Numbered from the stretch's first letter, positions 1 to 11,560 are shown. The stretch is DNA of 64,000 bases from Ostrinia nubilalis (GCF_963855985.1 NC_087106.1:4943001-5007000), one strand, 5' to 3'. Numbers and translations are program-made. The notes: generated from the sequence alone by a model not told the origin.

Positions 1-463
1 TCATTCCTTATTTTTTCAAGCTAACAAAACTGACGTTCTGTTATGTATGAAAACTGCAGTGATTCCCAAAACAATGATGATTATGATTTTAGCACTTACT
101 CCGGGAAAGAATAATATTTGGACAGATTCTGGCGTTTGTTGTTGCAACATCTGGATGACCTGAATGTTAAAAAAGCATGTTTGACTTACATTGATCAAAC
201 TGCAAAATTTTTAATCACAATTTTTTTATTAATCTCAACTCGAGTACGCCATTTTTCTTGTCGTCAAAGGTTAATGACTACTTATTGTTACCCTCTGAGG
301 TTTTTTTTTTTCAACTAGCAATTAAATGCCTAAATGTAAACAGTACATGTAACTTGTGATCTATATTTCTAGCGCTTAACTCAGTGCATAATCGGTCAAA
401 ACCAAGAGCGTTTGTCAATACCAGTACATAAATTACTTATTTATTTATTTTTCGTTGTTACAG
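1..463 (+). other. 3' end of an intron of gene 1
   Basis: No coding sequence is recognisable here. The stretch ends in a T-rich tract (about 438-458) and a CAG acceptor at 461-463, directly before the exon with the CDK-inhibitor-like coding region. The donor and any earlier exon must lie to the left of the window. A T-run at 301-311 is low complexity only. Confidence 0.6.
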
Positions 464-487
464 ACTACCTCACTCAACCAAAGAACA

Positions 488-922
488 ATGCGTAGAATCT
501 CGCCAACCAACCCAGTGAGGCGCTGTCTCTTCCCATCAGAAGGTGATGACGAAGGTAAACGAGACAATATTAATAACGTCTTCCAAGAAATGTACAAACA
601 AGAGGCAGAAAGGGCCAAGGAGCAATGGAACTATGATACAGAAAATGATGCCCCCTTACCCGGCAAAAGACCGGTCTATTGGAAAGGCAAAAACGAAAAC
701 GGCGTTTGGGTTGGCGTAATAAATGATACAGACACGGATGAAAACGATGAGACAGACGAGGAAAATAAGTCAGATGATAATGAACCTAAAGAAGAAGCAA
801 TGCAGCTTGAAGCTACTCCAGCTCCTAAAGCAGCAGTAAAAGAACCTCCTACTCCTACTAGGAAAAGGTCTAGGGAAAATAGTCCCAATGACACTAGCGC
901 TAAACGCAAACTAGATCTGTAA
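488..922 (+). CDS. Diverged Cip/Kip (p27/Dacapo-like) CDK inhibitor, last exon
   Basis: 144-aa protein from the ATG at 488, 24 nt inside an exon that opens after the acceptor at 461-463. Residues 11-15 (RRCLF) match the cyclin-binding RxLF motif. They are followed by a charged helix-like linker (about 17-45) and QWNYD (46-50), which corresponds to the CDK-binding KWNFDF of p27, then APLPGK (55-60) like p27 KPLEGK. The following 3-10 helix with its Tyr is not recognisable. Residues about 79-105 are very acidic. The C-terminus has TPTRKRSR (122-129), a CDK-type TPxR site fused to a basic cluster, an NSP site at 132-133 and AKRK (138-141), together like a bipartite nuclear signal. No PIP box is seen. 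By family it should act in the nucleus on cyclin-CDK complexes. It is a paralogue of the gene starting at 23634. Open points: an upstream coding exon could extend it, since the frame is open back to the acceptor, and the weak CDK motif may mean altered activity. Confidence 0.8.
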   Translation: MRRISPTNPVRRCLFPSEGDDEGKRDNINNVFQEMYKQEAERAKEQWNYDTENDAPLPGKRPVYWKGKNENGVWVGVINDTDTDENDETDEENKSDDNEPKEEAMQLEATPAPKAAVKEPPTPTRKRSRENSPNDTSAKRKLDL

Positions 923-924
923 AA

Positions 925-930
925 AATAAA
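925..930 (+). terminator. Poly(A) signal of gene 1
   Basis: A canonical AATAAA lies two bases after the TAA stop codon of the CDK-inhibitor-like gene (stop 920-922). If used, cleavage would fall near 940-960 and the 3' UTR would be only some 25-35 nt. No stronger signal is seen in the next 200 bases. Confidence 0.6.
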
Positions 931-949
931 TGTTGTTAATCACAAGAAC

Positions 950-2600
950 TTATTTACGAAGAAAATTACAACAAAAGTTCCAGTAAGGCGTTGTGTACTT
1001 ACAAGTAAATATTTGGCTTTAAATTGATGACAGGAATATTTATCTAAGCATTAAATTGCACGAGAAATTATGATGCCATGAGGCTTTTATGTATAATTTT
1101 CTGGGATCTCAAAATTTCTATATTTTCGGTACAAGATGTCCACTGGAGAGTTTGTGTTCCAATGATCTCAGACACCAGAAATACGCTTCGAACCCTATCG
1201 AATATACATACTTTACTTCTAATGTCCAGTATTTCAAATAGTTTAAATTTTAGTTCCAATAATCACTAATGACTAAACCGAAGAATTCCAAAACTCTAAT
1301 AACTATGAATATTATTATTTTATTTTTACGCAGATGCCCGTTTTAAATTAAATATTATCCTATTATTATCTAAATTATGTATTTTATCCTACATCCTCCC
1401 TTATTATCATAATTTTAAAATACGTGAAAACGTACTACCTACACTACTACTCGTACTACCACAGAATACATAATAGTAGCAACAGAAATTGCACTCCTTT
1501 GTGTAGGATCAGATGCCGACATTTTAACGGTAATAATAATAATGCAAAATATCCAACGCACATAGTGCATTCGAAATCGCACCTTACTACTACGATCACA
1601 AGAGCGCATTTTTTTTGTGTTCAGAATTGATCTACGTCACCGCTCAAGCGTCAGGGTTGTATGAGCAAAGTAAAATATGTAAATAAAAACTTAATTTTAA
1701 GAAGCATTTATTGTATTTACGATTGGTAAACTTTAATCTAGTGGAGTTTGTATAATCGTACCATCTCTAAAGTACCTATTAATAAACTTCAGTGTTGCGA
1801 TAATTCGAAATTAAACAAACAGTTATAAAAGGTGTAGTGTCGGAAAATAGACACGGTGAAGTAAAGTTAATGTTTTTATTAGCTAAAATAATTTTTTTGC
1901 TATAGTTTTTGTCATATTTCAAAATAATTTATTATTTAAAAAGTGTAGTTTTTTTATTATTTAAATAACTACAGTTAATTATTATCCTAAATATTACAAT
2001 AATTTTTCATTAAAGAAGAATAACAATGCTGTTGGAACAATAAACCTTGATTGCGATTTGCGACTATGATCGACCGAGCGTGTATAGAAATACGCGTGTG
2101 CAAACAGGCGCGTGGCGACCCGGACTGATTTGCAACTTGAAGTTGTCGCGCGCTGTAGGTAATTATCTCGGCCGGCATAGGCGAGTGACGGAGGCCTGGT
2201 ACTACTACGACGGGGGGACCCAATTAAGGCTCAAAAAGCGTACTCTTTCTAAGGCAGTTGGATAAAAAGACTATCATCCTTTCCACCTTCCATGACCAAG
2301 TTTATGTAATCAATAAGTGATAAATGTGCCACTATATTGAATATGAAATATAGCAAATGGATACCAAGAATGAATGGATTTATGTGAAATTAGTTAGTGA
2401 TTGTATGTATCTTATTTATTATTCGTAGCTTATAGATTTATTTTTAGATACTTGTACGAGTAATGTAAAATCGATTCTATGAAATAAATAAACGGCCAGT
2501 CATTTAATAAATGATGCTCAAAACTAGATTCAATTCCAGTTTTAATTTAAGACAGATTTTTTATCCTTTTGTAGGTCTATTCCACTTTAAAAACTTACAA
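950..2600. other. Intergenic, no gene seen
   Basis: AT-rich spacer downstream of gene 1. Short open frames here are spread over both strands with no recognisable domain. A local GC-rich island at about 2040-2230 stands out but has no gene, tRNA fold or promoter pattern that I can name. Confidence 0.5.
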
Positions 2601-2605
2601 AAGTT

Positions 2606-2742
2606 CCTTTGATCACCTATGAATAAGAAGTCCACTTTGATCACCTAGGTGATCTTATCCATAGGTGATCAAAGGACACCAAAGTGTCGCCTTGAGTCCA
2701 CTTTGATCACCTTGGTAATCAAATCCAGGTGATCAAAGTGGA
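2606..2742. repeat. Two adjacent hairpins sharing a GATCACCT core
   Basis: The first hairpin pairs about 2606-2627 with about 2654-2675 (about 22-bp arms, one mismatch). Its loop contains a perfect 16-bp palindrome, GATCACCTAGGTGATC, at 2639-2654. The second pairs TCCACTTTGATCACCT (2697-2712) with its exact reverse complement (2727-2742). The shared core suggests one small foldback element that duplicated, or a short satellite remnant. No coding capacity. Confidence 0.75.
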
Positions 2743-2771
2743 AAGGACCCTACCAACCGGTCAATAGGGAA

Positions 2772-2826
2772 AATATTATGGGAAGCTATGTGCAGCCGTG
2801 GACATCCTTTGGCTGAAGTTAAAATG
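2772..2826 (+). mobile_element. RTE-type LINE 3'-end fragment
   Basis: The stretch ending in GGACATCCTTTGGCTGA matches, on the plus strand, the last codons (V-Q-x-W-T-S-F-G-stop) of the LINE tail seen more fully on the minus strand at 5637-5890. It is a 5'-truncated fragment of about 55 bases. Confidence 0.55.
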
Positions 2827-2829
2827 ATG

Positions 2830-3600
2830 AATCTGAATATTGAAATTCAATATTCAACTGAAATCTATAGATTGATGAGTCTTGAGCTTCATTCCGTAAT
2901 ATTTTTAATTTATTGATCTTTAATAGATTTAGATTATGAATATTATTAATTTATGAATGTCAAAACATCATCTATGTAGGAACTGGATTGTTTAAAAAAT
3001 GTGTCTTTTTTTTATTTTATAAGCAAGAATTTAATACCTACTAAAATTATGAAAATGAACTGACTTTGATATCTTTTGATTAAATTGTAAAAATGATATT
3101 GAGGACGATTTTGGACACCGATTAAATTTAAAATGTATAAAAGTATATTTTGTATAAAAGTAGTAGATTTATTAAGTTAATAATGAAATTAAACAAAGGA
3201 CAACAGGCTTTATATTAATTAACCAGACAGATGTTCTATCATATTTTTTTTAAATAAATTAATGTTACAGATACTTTATTTATCTAAAAATAATTTCGCA
3301 TAATATTCCTTCAATTTATATCTAATAGATTTTTTAAATCATAAATCAAATAATTAAAAATATCCTTTGATAAAACTCGCCTGCACAAATGCATTCCTAT
3401 TTATTATTATAATAATAACAAAATTAATACATCACATGTATAGCTAAGAAATGTACACAACAATATCTTAAAGTATAAGAACTTAAATGTTAAAGGTATT
3501 TTATTTTATTAGACGAAGATGCAGATGACAGCATCAAGCTATACACTATGGCATCTTATGACGTCATAATAGATGCTATTTTTAAACAAAAATCTATGGC
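2830..3600. other. Intergenic, no gene seen
   Basis: AT-rich sequence with no supported gene or repeat boundary. Confidence 0.4.
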
Positions 3601-3617
3601 CTAATGTGATTGCTGTA

Positions 3618-4038
3618 CAGTCAGCGTCAAATAGTTCGTGACACCCAAAGTGGCCAAAAAGAGGGTTGTTTCCTGGGTAAAAAAGCAAGAGTTTGAATCA
3701 GTCCGTCAGTTAACTTATCAAAAAATACTCGACACGTATTTTTTATTTTTTCAAACTAATGAAAATTTAAAGAGGTAAAGCGCGCCAAAGATCAAAAGAA
3801 GAGAAGAGAGGTCCGTGACGTCAACGACTGCTTAAAAGTGTAGCACTTTCTGACGACACGCGCAACTTCAACGCACCATAACTTCGTAATTACTTGTTTA
3901 ATTGACAAATAAAAATATATGTGTCCAATATTTTATGATAATAATATAAATAGATGGACTAAATTTTTTTAGGATACTAACCTAAGTTTTGCGAACTTTT
4001 GGTTACTTTGGGTGTCACGAATTATTTGACGCTGACTG
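3618..4038. mobile_element. TA-flanked MITE (Tc1/mariner-type), 421 bp
   Basis: Terminal inverted repeats of about 34 bp start CAGTCAGCGTCAAATA at 3618 and are mirrored at the right end (…TATTTGACGCTGACTG pattern with one mismatch), with TA immediately outside both ends (3616-3617 and 4039-4040). The interior has no transposase-like frame, so it is non-autonomous. Assignment to Tc1/mariner rests on the TA duplication only. Confidence 0.8.
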
Positions 4039-4049
4039 TACCTAACACT

Positions 4050-4880
4050 CCTCTCTGTTTAGTCTATGAGTAGAGTATGTCACATGCTCTCTTTTTAGTC
4101 TATGAGTAGGTCACATATAAATACGCTTATCAAAGTTCTGTGGTCAGCAGCAGAATTTGTAGTGCCATATTAGGGCCAGAATGCAATTTAGACTTTATGT
4201 ACCTATTTGTGAATAATTTATAAGAAGAACGAAAGTCCTGTTACTAAAGTATGATTATTTGTTCAACGAGTCATAATTTGAAGTAAAATATAAATAGTTT
4301 TTCAATTCAATTTGGCAAACACTCGAAAAATTCAGCCAGTAAGTATTAAAAGAGTATATTTAATTTAAATGATATAAAAATATCGAGTGATGCCATGGTT
4401 TTTGACGAATATTCTTGTATTATTTTTAAATAACATATTATATTTTACAGCTGTACCCCAAAGTATGTTGTAGAAATGTATAGAGTAATGCATTAATTGC
4501 ATACAGATCTTTATTAAAATAAACACTATTAACCTAACATAGTGAATTAAATATATTTATTGAAAAGTTGTAGAAATAATATATTATTTCTAGAATTTAG
4601 GTAATAGTTTATCATGGTACTAGGTGATTGTAAATTGTAACCATACGAATGTATGTAACACACAGACTTATAACTTTATTAATGCTACATTTGTACATTC
4701 AAAGGTACTTTTTAGAGTTTTTAAATACATAATATAGTTATTTGCCATAATATTATACCATGTTTGCCTCATCCATTCTTTTTGTAAAATTCGTCTTTCT
4801 TTTTTTATAGTGCAATCATAGTTTTTATATTTATTAGTATAATATTTATTGTGGATTAAATTATTGGACAAAACGTTTTT
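4050..4880. other. Intergenic, no gene seen
   Basis: AT-rich sequence with no supported gene. Several T/A runs only. Confidence 0.4.
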
Positions 4881-4894
4881 GTTATTTGATAATT

Positions 4895-5035
4895 TTAAGT
4901 CATTTAGCCTACCTACCCTACAGGAGGATGACCCTTCTAATTTAGAGAATTTAGAATCGAACTCGGGACCTCTGCGTCTGAAGCAGGTGTACTTACCACT
5001 AGAACACAGAGGTGGTTTTGTCTGTCTCTTGTCAT
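4895..5035 (-). mobile_element. tRNA-derived SINE remnant
   Basis: Read on the minus strand it has a tRNA-like head: an A-box-like TTCTAGTGGTAAGTACA, an anticodon-arm-like CTGC-TTCAGAC-GCAG, and a B box GGTCCCGAGTTCGATTC at about 4953-4969. The acceptor and T stems do not close, so it is not a working tRNA. It resembles the SINEs at 12,905 and 16,562 in its B box. Confidence 0.55.
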
Positions 5036-5190
5036 ATTTCACCTCTTATGACATCCATGGGAAGAGTGTTGGTGGTCCTAATCCCATTCTACTCTGCCGG
5101 AACCACAATGCTTACATCTAAAATACGTAACACAAAATATTAATTTTTAATTGTTTAATTGCTCGTAAAGCACTCGCTCTCTAATTACAC

Positions 5191-5224
5191 TGGCCATAGA
5201 CAAGGTAATAACTGCCTCTATGGC
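5191..5224. repeat. Small hairpin
   Basis: GGCCATAGA is paired with TCTATGGCC around a spacer of about 16 nt. No T-tract or other sign of function. Confidence 0.3.
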
Positions 5225-5636
5225 CGCACAACCATAGACCACACCGTTAGTAACTTGTAATTCGTTTCACGCAACATAAACACTTTTGGTGTTGCAATAC
5301 TTGCAGCGAGTCGACGACCTTGTTATACAAAATGTACCGATTAATTTCTGTGAGGTGTTTCGTCGGGATTAAGATTTTTTTGATAATCTACACGAATATT
5401 GGAAAGAGGTAAGATGTATTTTAGGTTTGTACCTCAAACTCAACTGGAATGATTTGAAAAATTATTTTATCATTAGATTAGTATTTTTTCCAATGAACAT
5501 AAATTTTTTACACATACCGAATTACACATCAGCTGGAAACTTGCTGGCGGCTTGAAATGAAACAAATTAGCGCAATCGGGGCCCTGGTTAAGTATTTAGT
5601 TGGTGTGCTATCGTCCATACATCCTCGTTCGTTCGT

Positions 5637-5890
5637 TCGTTTCAGCCAAATGACGTCCACTGCTGGACAAAGGCCTCCCCCAAGGTTTTCCATAATGAAC
5701 GGTCCTGCGCTGCCCGCATCCAGGCTCTTCCCGCGACCTTCACCAGATCGTCGGTCCACCTAGTAGGAGGCCTGCCCACGCTACGTCTTCCAGCCCGTTG
5801 CCACTCGAGAACTATTCTGCCCCAACGGCCATCGTCTTTACGAGCTATGTGCCCCGCCCACTACCACTTGATTTTAGCAATTCTGCGAGC
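5637..5890 (-). mobile_element. RTE-type LINE, 3' end of ORF2
   Basis: The minus strand encodes the C-terminus of a non-LTR retrotransposon polyprotein in one nearly open frame: a WAGHIAR motif, then DGRWGRIVLEWQ, GRPPTRWTDDL, AGRAWMRAAQDRSLW and finally QQWTSFG-stop. This order is typical of the region after the reverse transcriptase in RTE-like LINEs. One stop interrupts it upstream of WAGHIAR. The 3' end abuts a short (CGTT/AACG) repeat at 5626-5640. It is 5'-truncated and inactive. Further fragments lie at 2772, 9941, 19672 and 20175. Confidence 0.8.
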
Positions 5891-5899
5891 TACATCCTT

Positions 5900-6428
5900 T
5901 TTATTGTTTTAATTTCACTTTTTTCGCCGCCAAAAGCTTTGCTTCATGACGTCATAGATGTGATATTCAGACGGTATGCAAGCATCGTTACTTTAATGCA
6001 ACACAACGGAAACGCGTTCCGTTAACGATAACTCACGCCCGAAACGATTGAGTTCCTCATTCGGGACGACTACAAGGATATACACTTTTACCAGATATGG
6101 CACGTGGAGCAAGGACTTATCTATGTTATGAAAAGTTGCAGCCTTTCCAAGGGCCTTTAGTTTTTAACTCCGCTTATTTTCTCATTTTCTTTTTACACAA
6201 TAACTTTCTCCTGGGATGTTTTCATTAGTGATCATCAAGCTGTAAATACACGCAGAAGTTGGAAAAGTTTTGATTTTGAACACTGCGTACATTTAAGGTA
6301 GACATTTTGTGTTGGATAACCCATTTATTGAGGCTTTAGGCTATAATAACTATAACATTAATAGGGGCGGAGAAATACTAGCTGTAAAGGAAAATTTGCA
6401 AAAACGGGGAATATTCTTCAAATTGGCT
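5900..6428. other. Intergenic, no gene seen
   Basis: No supported gene, RNA or repeat boundary. Confidence 0.35.
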
Positions 6429-6429
6429 G

Positions 6430-7370
6430 ATAGCGATGGCTCCTACGTATACTGGCGTAAGTGAAAAAAGTAAATTTTACAGGAGAGCCATTTTAGTGGC
6501 CAGAACCATATTTTTGGGTCATATCTTCTGACCTACTAAAACGAATTTAATGAAATTTCACATTTAGCCTTAACATGTAATGCTTTTGCTACTGCTGTTA
6601 TCAATTTTTATACTTTTCTTATATATTTTGAGATTTTACGCATTGCCCTTTTACGTCGGCATATTTCTATAATTTCATGTATATTGTTCAACGTAAAGAG
6701 ACTTAAATGACAACGTAAATATAATATTTTAAGCGATTACTCTCTTTATTTATGCATGTAATTATTTTAATTGTTATCATGTGCTATATCAATAATAAAT
6801 TAGTTAGAAAAAGTCGTTTAATGTACCGTTTTACGTTTTAATGCAAATACGCCCATATACTGTGCTCGAGATTTAGTTAGGTCTTTTAACATAATGTGTC
6901 ATATTTTAAAAAAATATAAATAACTTGAAAAAATCGAATTGCCTAAGGCGGGAATTGAACCCACGATGCCTTAGGCAGTTCGATTTTTTCAAGTTATTTA
7001 TAATTTTCAAATTAGTTTGAGATGCGACTCTTAACGCTAAAAATTAAATAACTATATAATGTGTCATAATTTATAAATAAAACAATTTGCTAAATATTTT
7101 CATGGCTTTATTTAAGATTTGGATTATAAAAAATATACGTTTATGTAAGCAACTACTCGTATAGATTGACGAATCGTATGATTGGGCTTTATACGTGGCG
7201 TAGTTTTGCACATACGCCTATTTGCCTAAAATTTTATTTTGTATCTAATGGAAAAAAATTTTTTTTTCTTACTGATGTTATAGATTAGAGCAAAGTGAAA
7301 TCATTGCTTAAATAATTGGAAAAAGGCGTAAGCGGCAGTTTCGCCCTTATACGTAGGAGCCATCGATAGT
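6430..7370. mobile_element. Inverted-repeat-bounded element, class unknown
   Basis: The two ends share an inverted GATGGCTCCTACGTATA (left about 6436-6451, right about 7349-7365), extended by partly matching GATAG flanks. Imperfect TACGCC/GGCGTA motifs recur inside. No transposase-like frame is present. It also contains the hairpin described at 6917-7001. Target duplication not resolved. Confidence 0.5.
6917..7001. repeat. Hairpin with a tRNA B-box-like loop
   Basis: Arms of about 29 bp (6917-6945 with 6971-7001) surround GGCGGGAATTGAACCCACG, the reverse complement of a tRNA T-arm/B-box (GGGTTCAATTCCC). The same B box followed by the same arm sequence recurs singly on the plus strand at 7530-7590. 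Confidence 0.65.
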
Positions 7371-7500
7371 GACTTAGTTTCTTCCGCCACTTCTTCTCAG
7401 CACCAGCCCAAAATGTTGTCCCGAAGTGATGACAAGCTATATTTGGTTCGTGTTGTGTTTAAGTGTCCTGGAAAAGGCCTATGTACTGAATAAACTATTT
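7369..7500 (+). mobile_element. Non-LTR 3'-region repeat fragment
   Basis: Begins GTGACTTAGTTTCTT and contains CTTCTTCTCAGCAC. It aligns by eye with 14319-14460 (plus) and with the reverse of 49552-49740, so it is one dispersed family. The 49.5-kb copy ends in a TTTGACTTTGAC-type tail, as 3' ends of LINEs or SINEs often do. Confidence 0.5.
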
Positions 7501-7504
7501 TATT

Positions 7505-7592
7505 TCGAGTCGCATCTCAAACTAATTATTCGTGGGTTCAATTCCCGCCTCAGGCAGTTCGATTTTTTCAAGTTATTTATAATTTTCAAACT
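7505..7592 (+). mobile_element. tRNA-related SINE fragment
   Basis: GTGGGTTCAATTCCCGCC is a good Pol III B box followed by the CAGGCAGTTCGATTTTTTC segment also present in the 6.9-kb hairpin. The upstream part (GAGTCGCATCTCAAACTAATT) is found, reversed, at 7005-7032. Confidence 0.5.
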
Positions 7593-7639
7593 ATTTTATT
7601 TATTTAAATTATTTTCACGCGTACGAAGTCGCGGACACT

Positions 7640-8320
7640 AATATAATATTAGTGTAAAAATAGAAGGGTCCCTTCCAGTACCCAGTGGGTTCATGTAAAG
7701 CGACGGTTGGACCCAGCAGGGCGGAACGACAGGATCCGACTGACCTTCGATGCACACTTTACTACATGCACTTGTACTGCTTGTAGGATAAGCAATAAAC
7801 TGTTTTTTCTAGTTTAAATAACGACGTTAAGTTTTTACATTATGTCACAAAAGGATTTGTGAAAAGTTTGGGCATTTTCACAAAAAAATCTAACGCTCGT
7901 TGAATTTATTACCATTGTAACTACTAAATGTCAATTTAAACTAGTTTTCAATGTTCATTTAGACACCCCCAGACCACTTTTAGTTGGCCGATAGTTTGGT
8001 TGGGCTGTTGATCAGTATGTCACTATGAACATGTATGGAAGTGCACGCATTACACCCATTTGATATCGGCCGATTCCTCAACCTAAAATAATAGCAAATT
8101 AATGATAAAAAGTTCAGATAACAGACAGGTATAGTACCGGAGCGCTAGCAACCTGTCTTAATACTTGACAAATTCCAATATACGATATATATTAGTTATA
8201 TACAAATATCAAAATACACATTGTTTTTCGCAAATATTATATCCACGACCTTCAATTACACGTGCACATATGCAGCTACACGCACACATTAATAGAAGTA
8301 ATATATTTTTTATTTTTAGT
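7640..8320. other. Intergenic, no gene seen
   Basis: No supported gene or repeat. Confidence 0.35.
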
Positions 8321-8321
8321 A

Positions 8322-8861
8322 CAGTCGGGCAGTAATTATGTTGTGTTAGATCTTGAGACCGATCATAACCGCCACAGGTGGCCCGAGCAGCAGCTTCAAA
8401 AAATGGACCTAATATTTTTTACAAAGTGAAACACTGAGGTCTGTATTATACACATGACACTTCAGTGTAAGTCTGCACTGAAAAATAGATTCAGGGCTAC
8501 GGTTTTTCCAAATTAATATTGAAAGTGGACCAGTTATAGCTAATCTATTTGAATTTAAGCCTTGATATGAAACTTCTCAATTCTCGTTTATTTACTTGAC
8601 AGACTATACAGCCTGACTTACTTGACATAAGTCCGTTTTCACCATCAATCCCTAATTTAAAATAAATAAAAAATTTGAAAACGGGCATTAATGTCCTCTG
8701 TCCCCTAGATGGGACAGAGGGCATCCTCCATCGCGTTCGGTCTTGAGCTTCATGTTTGATCTTGCTCCAAGACTATATGAAAGAAGATTGAATGAGAGTG
8801 AGAATTTAAATGAAGATTAAAATAAATATTTTGCACTGTTACCAAACTTTCGGGCCGACTG
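8322..8861. mobile_element. TA-flanked MITE-like element, 540 bp
   Basis: CAGTCGGGC at the left end and its near-exact inverse (GGCCGACTG) at the right end are each bordered by TA (8320-8321 and 8862-8863). The interior has no long frame. Terminal identity is short (about 9 bp), so the call is weaker than for the 3618 element, whose CAGTC end it resembles. Confidence 0.5.
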
Positions 8862-8869
8862 TACAAAAT

Positions 8870-9935
8870 GCACGTGCAGTAAATCGAGGGCTTTAGATAA
8901 AACTTATCGTCTGCACTTATCCGTATCAGATATTATCATAATATTGGAAAAAGTCATATTGTGACGTCATGCTAAAATTTACTAGCACTTTGCACTAGTC
9001 TTTGCCTGCGGCTGCGCTTGCTTGAAGCGGAATGTAATGTATCTCAACATAATAAACTCTCGTCATCTAAATAAGTTACTTATCCATTTTTTCAAGTCTG
9101 CAGTAGATAATATTATAATCATGTCGTTGACAATTTCAATTACTTTTTTGTAACATGAGAGCGCGTTTCCACTTACATTTAGCTGGATTGAGCCATAGAA
9201 TGAGCCATCTTATGGAGGACTAGAGCCTTTTTATCGGACGCCTAGGCAAATCGGTGTAATGTGCGTGCAATTTCATACTTGTTCATAGCCTAACTATCGC
9301 CCGACAGAAATCTGTAGTTTGCGAGGGATTCTAAGTTATCCAGGACGGCAGCCAGATTGTGACGGCAATAAAATTGTTACTACAACCCAAACCATAAAAG
9401 AAGATGAAGATGAAAACGAAGAAGTATAACAAAATAATATTCAGTGAAGATTGATTTTTTTTTTGGACAAAAAGAAGATTCAATTTTTTATCGGACAGCA
9501 ACGAAAATGCCCGATTTTTTATCGGACAACAACAGTGTACACTGGCGTTCAGTAGCCAGACAGTAACATCACAATACAATGCGTAGTTAGTCTCAAATTC
9601 CTATTGTCCGCGACACGATAATTTCCGAATAATGTGACATTTGACGACACAAAGTAATTTTCGAATCGGATGCTTTGACAAGTAATTAGTAATTATACAT
9701 TTTGACAAGTCGATTGTTCAACATCCGCTGGCAATGGGCACAGGAACTGCAATGAAATTGAATGATACAGTAGGTTGAGTTTTATTAATAGAGTTTAATC
9801 AGAATTTTATGAATTACGAATCACATTACAATATTTAGAAGATACATAATGAGATTAAGCTCTAATTTTGGAGGTAACACTAGATCAGTGTCGGTAAGTA
9901 TAAAAAGTCCGTTTATCAGATTCAATTTTGTGTCA
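8870..9935. other. Intergenic, no gene seen
   Basis: No supported gene. A pair of direct repeats around TTTTTTATCGGACARCAAC lies at about 9484-9530. Confidence 0.35.
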
Positions 9936-9940
9936 GATTC

Positions 9941-10112
9941 GCAGGATTTTCACAATGACTGATCCTGTGCTGCCCGCATCCAAGTGTTTTCCGTGACCAG
10001 ATCGTCGGTCCACCTAGTGGGAGGCCTGCCCACAGTTACGTCTTCCAACCTGTGGTGGCCACTTGATAAATTTTCTGCCCCAACGGCCTGTTCGAGCTAT
10101 GTGCCCCGCCCA
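9941..10112 (-). mobile_element. RTE-type LINE 3' fragment, internally deleted
   Basis: Same family as 5637-5890. The segments for TRWTDDL (GATCGTCGGTCCACCTAGT), for GRP and for the AGHIA region are recognisable on the minus strand, but bases are missing around the AGRxWM region and the terminal QQWTSFG part is gone. Pseudogenised. Confidence 0.7.
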
Positions 10113-10114
10113 CT

Positions 10115-11370
10115 TTTTAAAGAAAAGTAAAAAAGTGTTTATTTCTTAGATGACAAATGTACAGTTTTAGTCTATCGGTCTCTGCACTAAGCGTACGGTT
10201 TTGGCAGTACAGGTAGTACGGTTTTGCCTGTACCTAACGTACGTCTTGACAGGACGTATAAAGTTACTTCCATTTAAGTTTTGCAATTCTTTAGGCTATG
10301 ACGGTTATGTGAGTCTATGAGTTAGTTACTGGTTGATAGATAAAAATAATGTATTTTCATTCATTTTCTTTCCAAGGTCTTCACTGGCGAAGCTGCAACA
10401 TCAATTACAACAATTATAACTCGCAGGTGAACGCACTCCGGGAGGGTCCTGTAATAGGTCGTATCCCGCAATCACTGCGCAGGAGTTGCGACGCGTGAAC
10501 TCGCGAACACGCAGCGATCACACGGGGGAAAATTTTGCCCTCTCATTTTATTGTGAAAGGTCAGTGTAATGATAAAGACATGCATATTTTATTTCAAAAG
10601 ACATCGATTTTAGAGCACAGATTGAAGATGTACAAAAAATCGATTCCGACCTCTCATTCCCATCACTTCAAGTCCTGTGTAACAAAAAATTGATACAGAA
10701 AAGAAGTCTGGATATTTTTGTAAGTAGTACAATGTCTTGCTATCCAACAAAATGATTTGAAGTAGTAATTTTGAATGTTGATGTTACGATATGTACTTAG
10801 TATTATTAAGTACTTATCTCTAACAAGCGTGTGTGTGTAAATTTATTACCAAAACAGAATTATAAAACGAAAAGGCTAGGCTACCTATCAGAATACCTAA
10901 CGATGCGGTGATATTATTGTAAGAAATACAGCATTAATCGCATCCAGATAAGATATTTTGTTTTGAAATTCATTTAATCAGTCATTAGGAACAACAGCTT
11001 GTATGCAATGAGTGCAAAATATTATTTTTTAAACAAAAGTAAATATAGGTCGTGTGACGGACTGTTTACCACTATCGCATAGCATTATCTCAAACGTAAA
11101 ACCTGAAAAACTAAAATGCCCAAGGCAGGAGGATTTTTTGCTGGCCCTGGCCACAAATTGGTAAACTTGGCGAATTTATAGCATTTCAAATTCAAAAATA
11201 GTGATATCTGCAGCAGTATAGTTTCATGTTGTTTTAAATTCTCATATAAATTCTAATTCTAGTCTATTCTGACTACTCGTGCTTCTGGTTGAGTTTCATT
11301 GGAGGCCTTTAGATCCTGACTATACAGAAGTCGCAGAGGTATGAAAACGTGGTGGACGTGGAATGGTCCC
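10115..11370. other. Intergenic, no gene seen
   Basis: No supported gene. A GC-richer patch at 10430-10540 has no recognisable signal. Confidence 0.35.
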
Positions 11371-11372
11371 GT

Positions 11373-11560
11373 CAATGGGGGCGTTAGGCCGTAAATAGCA
11401 TTGTTAGCGCTAGTAAGTAACTGCTACAAAAATATTGGAAAACGTCACTTTTGAAGTTAGCAAACGTGTCCTCGACGAGAAAATGCTAAAATTTTCGGTG
11501 GTTGCCATGGCGATTGCCATTTTGCTAACAAATTCTATTTTCGGCCAAACGCCCCCATTG
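11373..11560. mobile_element. MITE, 188 bp
   Basis: Terminal inverted repeats CAATGGGGGCGTT-GGCCG at 11373 and CGGCC-AACGCCCCCATTG ending at 11560, with further inner matches (AAATAG, TTGTTAGC). No coding capacity. The target duplication is unclear because the right end merges with the palindrome at 11553-11597. Confidence 0.7.

Noticed and set aside
4895..5035. Functional tRNA gene (CAG anticodon-like loop)
   Set aside because: T stem and acceptor stem do not pair, so it is a SINE remnant.
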